Part shown: positions 62,455 through 64,000 of the stretch, piece by piece
How the letters are laid out: each line of letters starts with the position of its first letter
Numbering within the stretch: position 1 is the stretch's first letter
Assembly (NCBI RefSeq): GCF_029227915.1
Contig: NC_079886.1
Location: forward strand, 14,353,501 to 14,417,500
Direction of reading: 5' to 3'
DNA: 64,000 nucleotides
Source: Hydractinia symbiolongicarpus
Taxonomy: Eukaryota > Cnidaria > Hydrozoa > Anthoathecata > Hydractiniidae
Translations under genes and position numbers: made by a program
Notes under the pieces: model-generated
Told to the model about the DNA's origin: nothing
The model's database searches: none
The model's input: the letters and a program-made list of their open reading frames with translations, nothing else

Positions 62455-62780
62455 TTTTATTATCATTTTATTATTATTACTGTTATTTACACAGGATAGC
62501 CTCTTTAGTTCCTATTGGTACTGCTATCAACGAGGGTCCTGCGAAGGGGGTCCTAGCGCATTTAAAGCTTCCATTTGAGTTACGAAAGTCGTGGAAGCAC
62601 AGCAATCGCTCAACTAGACAACAGCCTAAGATATCAATCCTATTCTCACCCTGAGCGCTAAGCAGAAAGGATAGATTCACACTTTTATAGTCTCTGGTAT
62701 GACGCGGCCGGGGTTTGAACCCAAGACCTCCCGCACTGGAAGCGAACGCTCTACGTCAAGGCTATCAGTTGGTCTAAGTC
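62455..62780 (-). mobile_element. tRNA-derived SINE
   Basis: Reading the minus strand from about 62,780, a tRNA-like head appears: an A-box-like TAGC with GTAGAGC, the phrase TTCGCTTCCAGTGCGGGAGG, and a clear RNA polymerase III B box GGTTCAAACCC (plus-strand 62,711-62,721). A unique body follows to about 62,490 and the copy ends in an A/T-rich TAATAATAATAAAATGATAA tail. The anticodon arm does not fold properly, so this is not a working tRNA. It would be moved by a partner LINE; none is in the window. Confidence 0.7.
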
Positions 62781-63144
62781 GGTGCTTAAATAACATCTCT
62801 AAGGTAGATATAAAGAGCTAAAAAGAGAAATAACAACATTAATCATTGGTTAGCTAGCTATGAAGCTTGAAGATAACATTAAGTAAGACAGATACCCAGT
62901 TAAATATAGTTAAACTGGGAAGACGCATATAGTCAGCTACCTATTTATGCTTAGTAATATATAAATAGAAACAATAGCAATATAAAAATTATGACATTTG
63001 CAGCAAGTTTAACACACAAGATTTTCTGTTTTGCTACCACATTTGGTCTGTTACTCAGTAGTTTGCCATAAGTGCCAAAAAATATTTAACGTTCCAACAT
63101 GCCGTACGTGCCAACACAGTTGACGTGCCAACGTGTCATGATTT

Positions 63145-63198
63145 TTGACGTGCCATGATATTTTGACGTGCGAAGATATTTTGACGTGCCATGATTTT
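63145..63198. repeat. 18-bp minisatellite, three units
   Basis: Units TTGACGTGCCATGATATT (63,145), TTGACGTGCGAAGATATT (63,163) and TTGACGTGCCATGATTTT (63,181) stand in direct tandem. A decayed unit precedes them at about 63,119. Confidence 0.85.
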
Positions 63199-63559
63199 TC
63201 AGTGAAGACTTTTTTGCTACAAATTTTTACGCGGCAAATCTTTTATCGCAATTTTATTTTGAATGAAGGCAGATGGAAACTGGGATTTTCGTTGAGTCTC
63301 GCTCTACCCAGATACTTTTTCTTCTGTCGCTATTTTCAGAATTGGAATTTTTTTTCGCAGTAGCAGATGAGAGAGGGAGAGAGAAGAAAGTGGTTGTTAG
63401 ATGCAGGGTTAATTGGAAGAATTTTAAGTGATAACGTTAACAGAACTCATTCTATAATTTATTTTTATATGCAATTTTTATTGGTGGCTTCAGTTTGTTC
63501 TATTCCGCGTGTGTACGTTTTCTTGTTAATAAAAACAATTAGCGTGTATTCAGGTCTTT

Positions 63560-63718
63560 ATGGCTAAAAATGCAAATGAAGATGCTGGCCATTTTCTTTC
63601 TACTGAATTATGTTGTTTTGATGGAAAGGTCAAGCGTACAAAGAACTTAACTACACTGACTGCGAGCTTGTGTAATCCATTATTAGCAGCTGCCAATTGC
63701 GATAATGGAGTGTGTTAG
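63560..63718 (+). other. Short open frame, 52 codons, unrecognised
   Basis: From an ATG at 63,560 the frame runs through MAKNANEDAGHFLSTELCC to a stop at about 63,716-63,718. I do not recognise it. It lies just before a transposase fragment in the same direction and may be a decayed upstream part of that gene. Confidence 0.25.
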
Positions 63719-63719
63719 T

Positions 63720-64000
63720 GAACATGCTGAGAACATCCATGCCTTTTGGAAAGATTTTTCATTTGTGTTTTTAAGGAAGCTAACAATTGCGAAGCGAAAC
63801 TTAATTTAACTGGCTGGGTGGTAGACATGACTACAGCAAATTTTACGGGTCTGGAGAGAATATATGGCGAAGATGTTTTAAATTAAATTAAAGGTTGTGA
63901 ATTTCATTTTTTAAGACCAGTAGATGAACAATCAAGGAATTAGTAGCATGGGTAGATGATGTCGAAATGCATGTGAAACAGTTACTTCACGCAGCGACAC
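63720..64000 (+). pseudogene. Transposase fragment (MULE/DDE-like), continues past window
   Basis: The plus strand encodes GWVVDMTTANFTGLERIYG (about 63,813-63,870), then, after an in-frame TAA at about 63,883, KGCEFHF and a run of further stops. The pattern D-M-x2-A-N-x-x-G-L and C-E-F-H-F resembles the catalytic core of transposases found in many copies in cnidarian genomes, possibly Mutator-like. The D of VVDM (about 63,823) would be a catalytic acid. It carries several stops, so it is dead; the 3' part lies outside the window. The family name is tentative. Confidence 0.45.

Noticed and set aside
62700-62780. Functional tRNA gene
   Set aside because: B box present, but the anticodon arm and acceptor ends do not pair; the long body and A/T tail fit a SINE.

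Overview
This window looks like nuclear DNA from an animal, most likely a cnidarian and perhaps a hydrozoan. That assignment is an inference from the transposon mix: family-B DNA polymerase relics, a THAP-type DDE transposon with introns, Helitron-like ends, a Ty3/Gypsy scrap and a tRNA-derived SINE. There are no operons, Shine-Dalgarno sites or CRISPR arrays. I found no gene that is clearly a host cellular gene.

Layout. (1) 1-48,350 is one continuous head-to-tail satellite array with a monomer of about 182 bp, roughly 265 copies. Two monomer classes (A and B) tend to alternate. Groups of monomers are re-amplified as higher-order units: 17-mer 3,091 bp, 8-mer 1,440 bp, 5-mer 908 bp and 12-mer 2,177 bp. 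From about 44.8 to 48.35 kb the monomers are more divergent and no higher-order repeat is visible, as expected at the edge of an array. Most monomers carry a hairpin followed by CTAG and then TC or TT, which resembles the 3'/5' junction of tandem Helitrons. (2) 48,351-51,122 (minus strand) is a broken protein-primed DNA polymerase gene of Polinton/Maverick type, cut off by the satellite. (3) 51.1-53.0 kb is non-coding, with a Z-DNA-prone GC/GT tract between direct repeats. (4) 53,037-53,556 (plus) is a fragment of a different family-B polymerase. (5) 53.6-59.3 kb holds two related copies of a dispersed AT-rich repeat with Helitron-like ends. Between them sits a nearly complete DNA transposon, 55,513-58,076, with matching terminal inverted repeats. 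It carries a three-exon THAP/DDE transposase (one in-frame TGA) and, convergent to it, a small intact three-exon gene. (6) 59.3-64.0 kb is AT-rich, with a retroelement protease scrap, an inverted-repeat element, a tRNA-type SINE, an 18-bp minisatellite and a transposase fragment at the right edge.

The two results I would follow first are the 115-residue convergent gene in the transposon, which seems to be an in-frame miniature of the accessory protein joined to half a PHD finger, and the Helitron-like terminus repeated in the satellite monomers. All identities rest on motif recognition by eye; no database search was possible. Monomer counts and block limits are approximate unless given as exact offsets.
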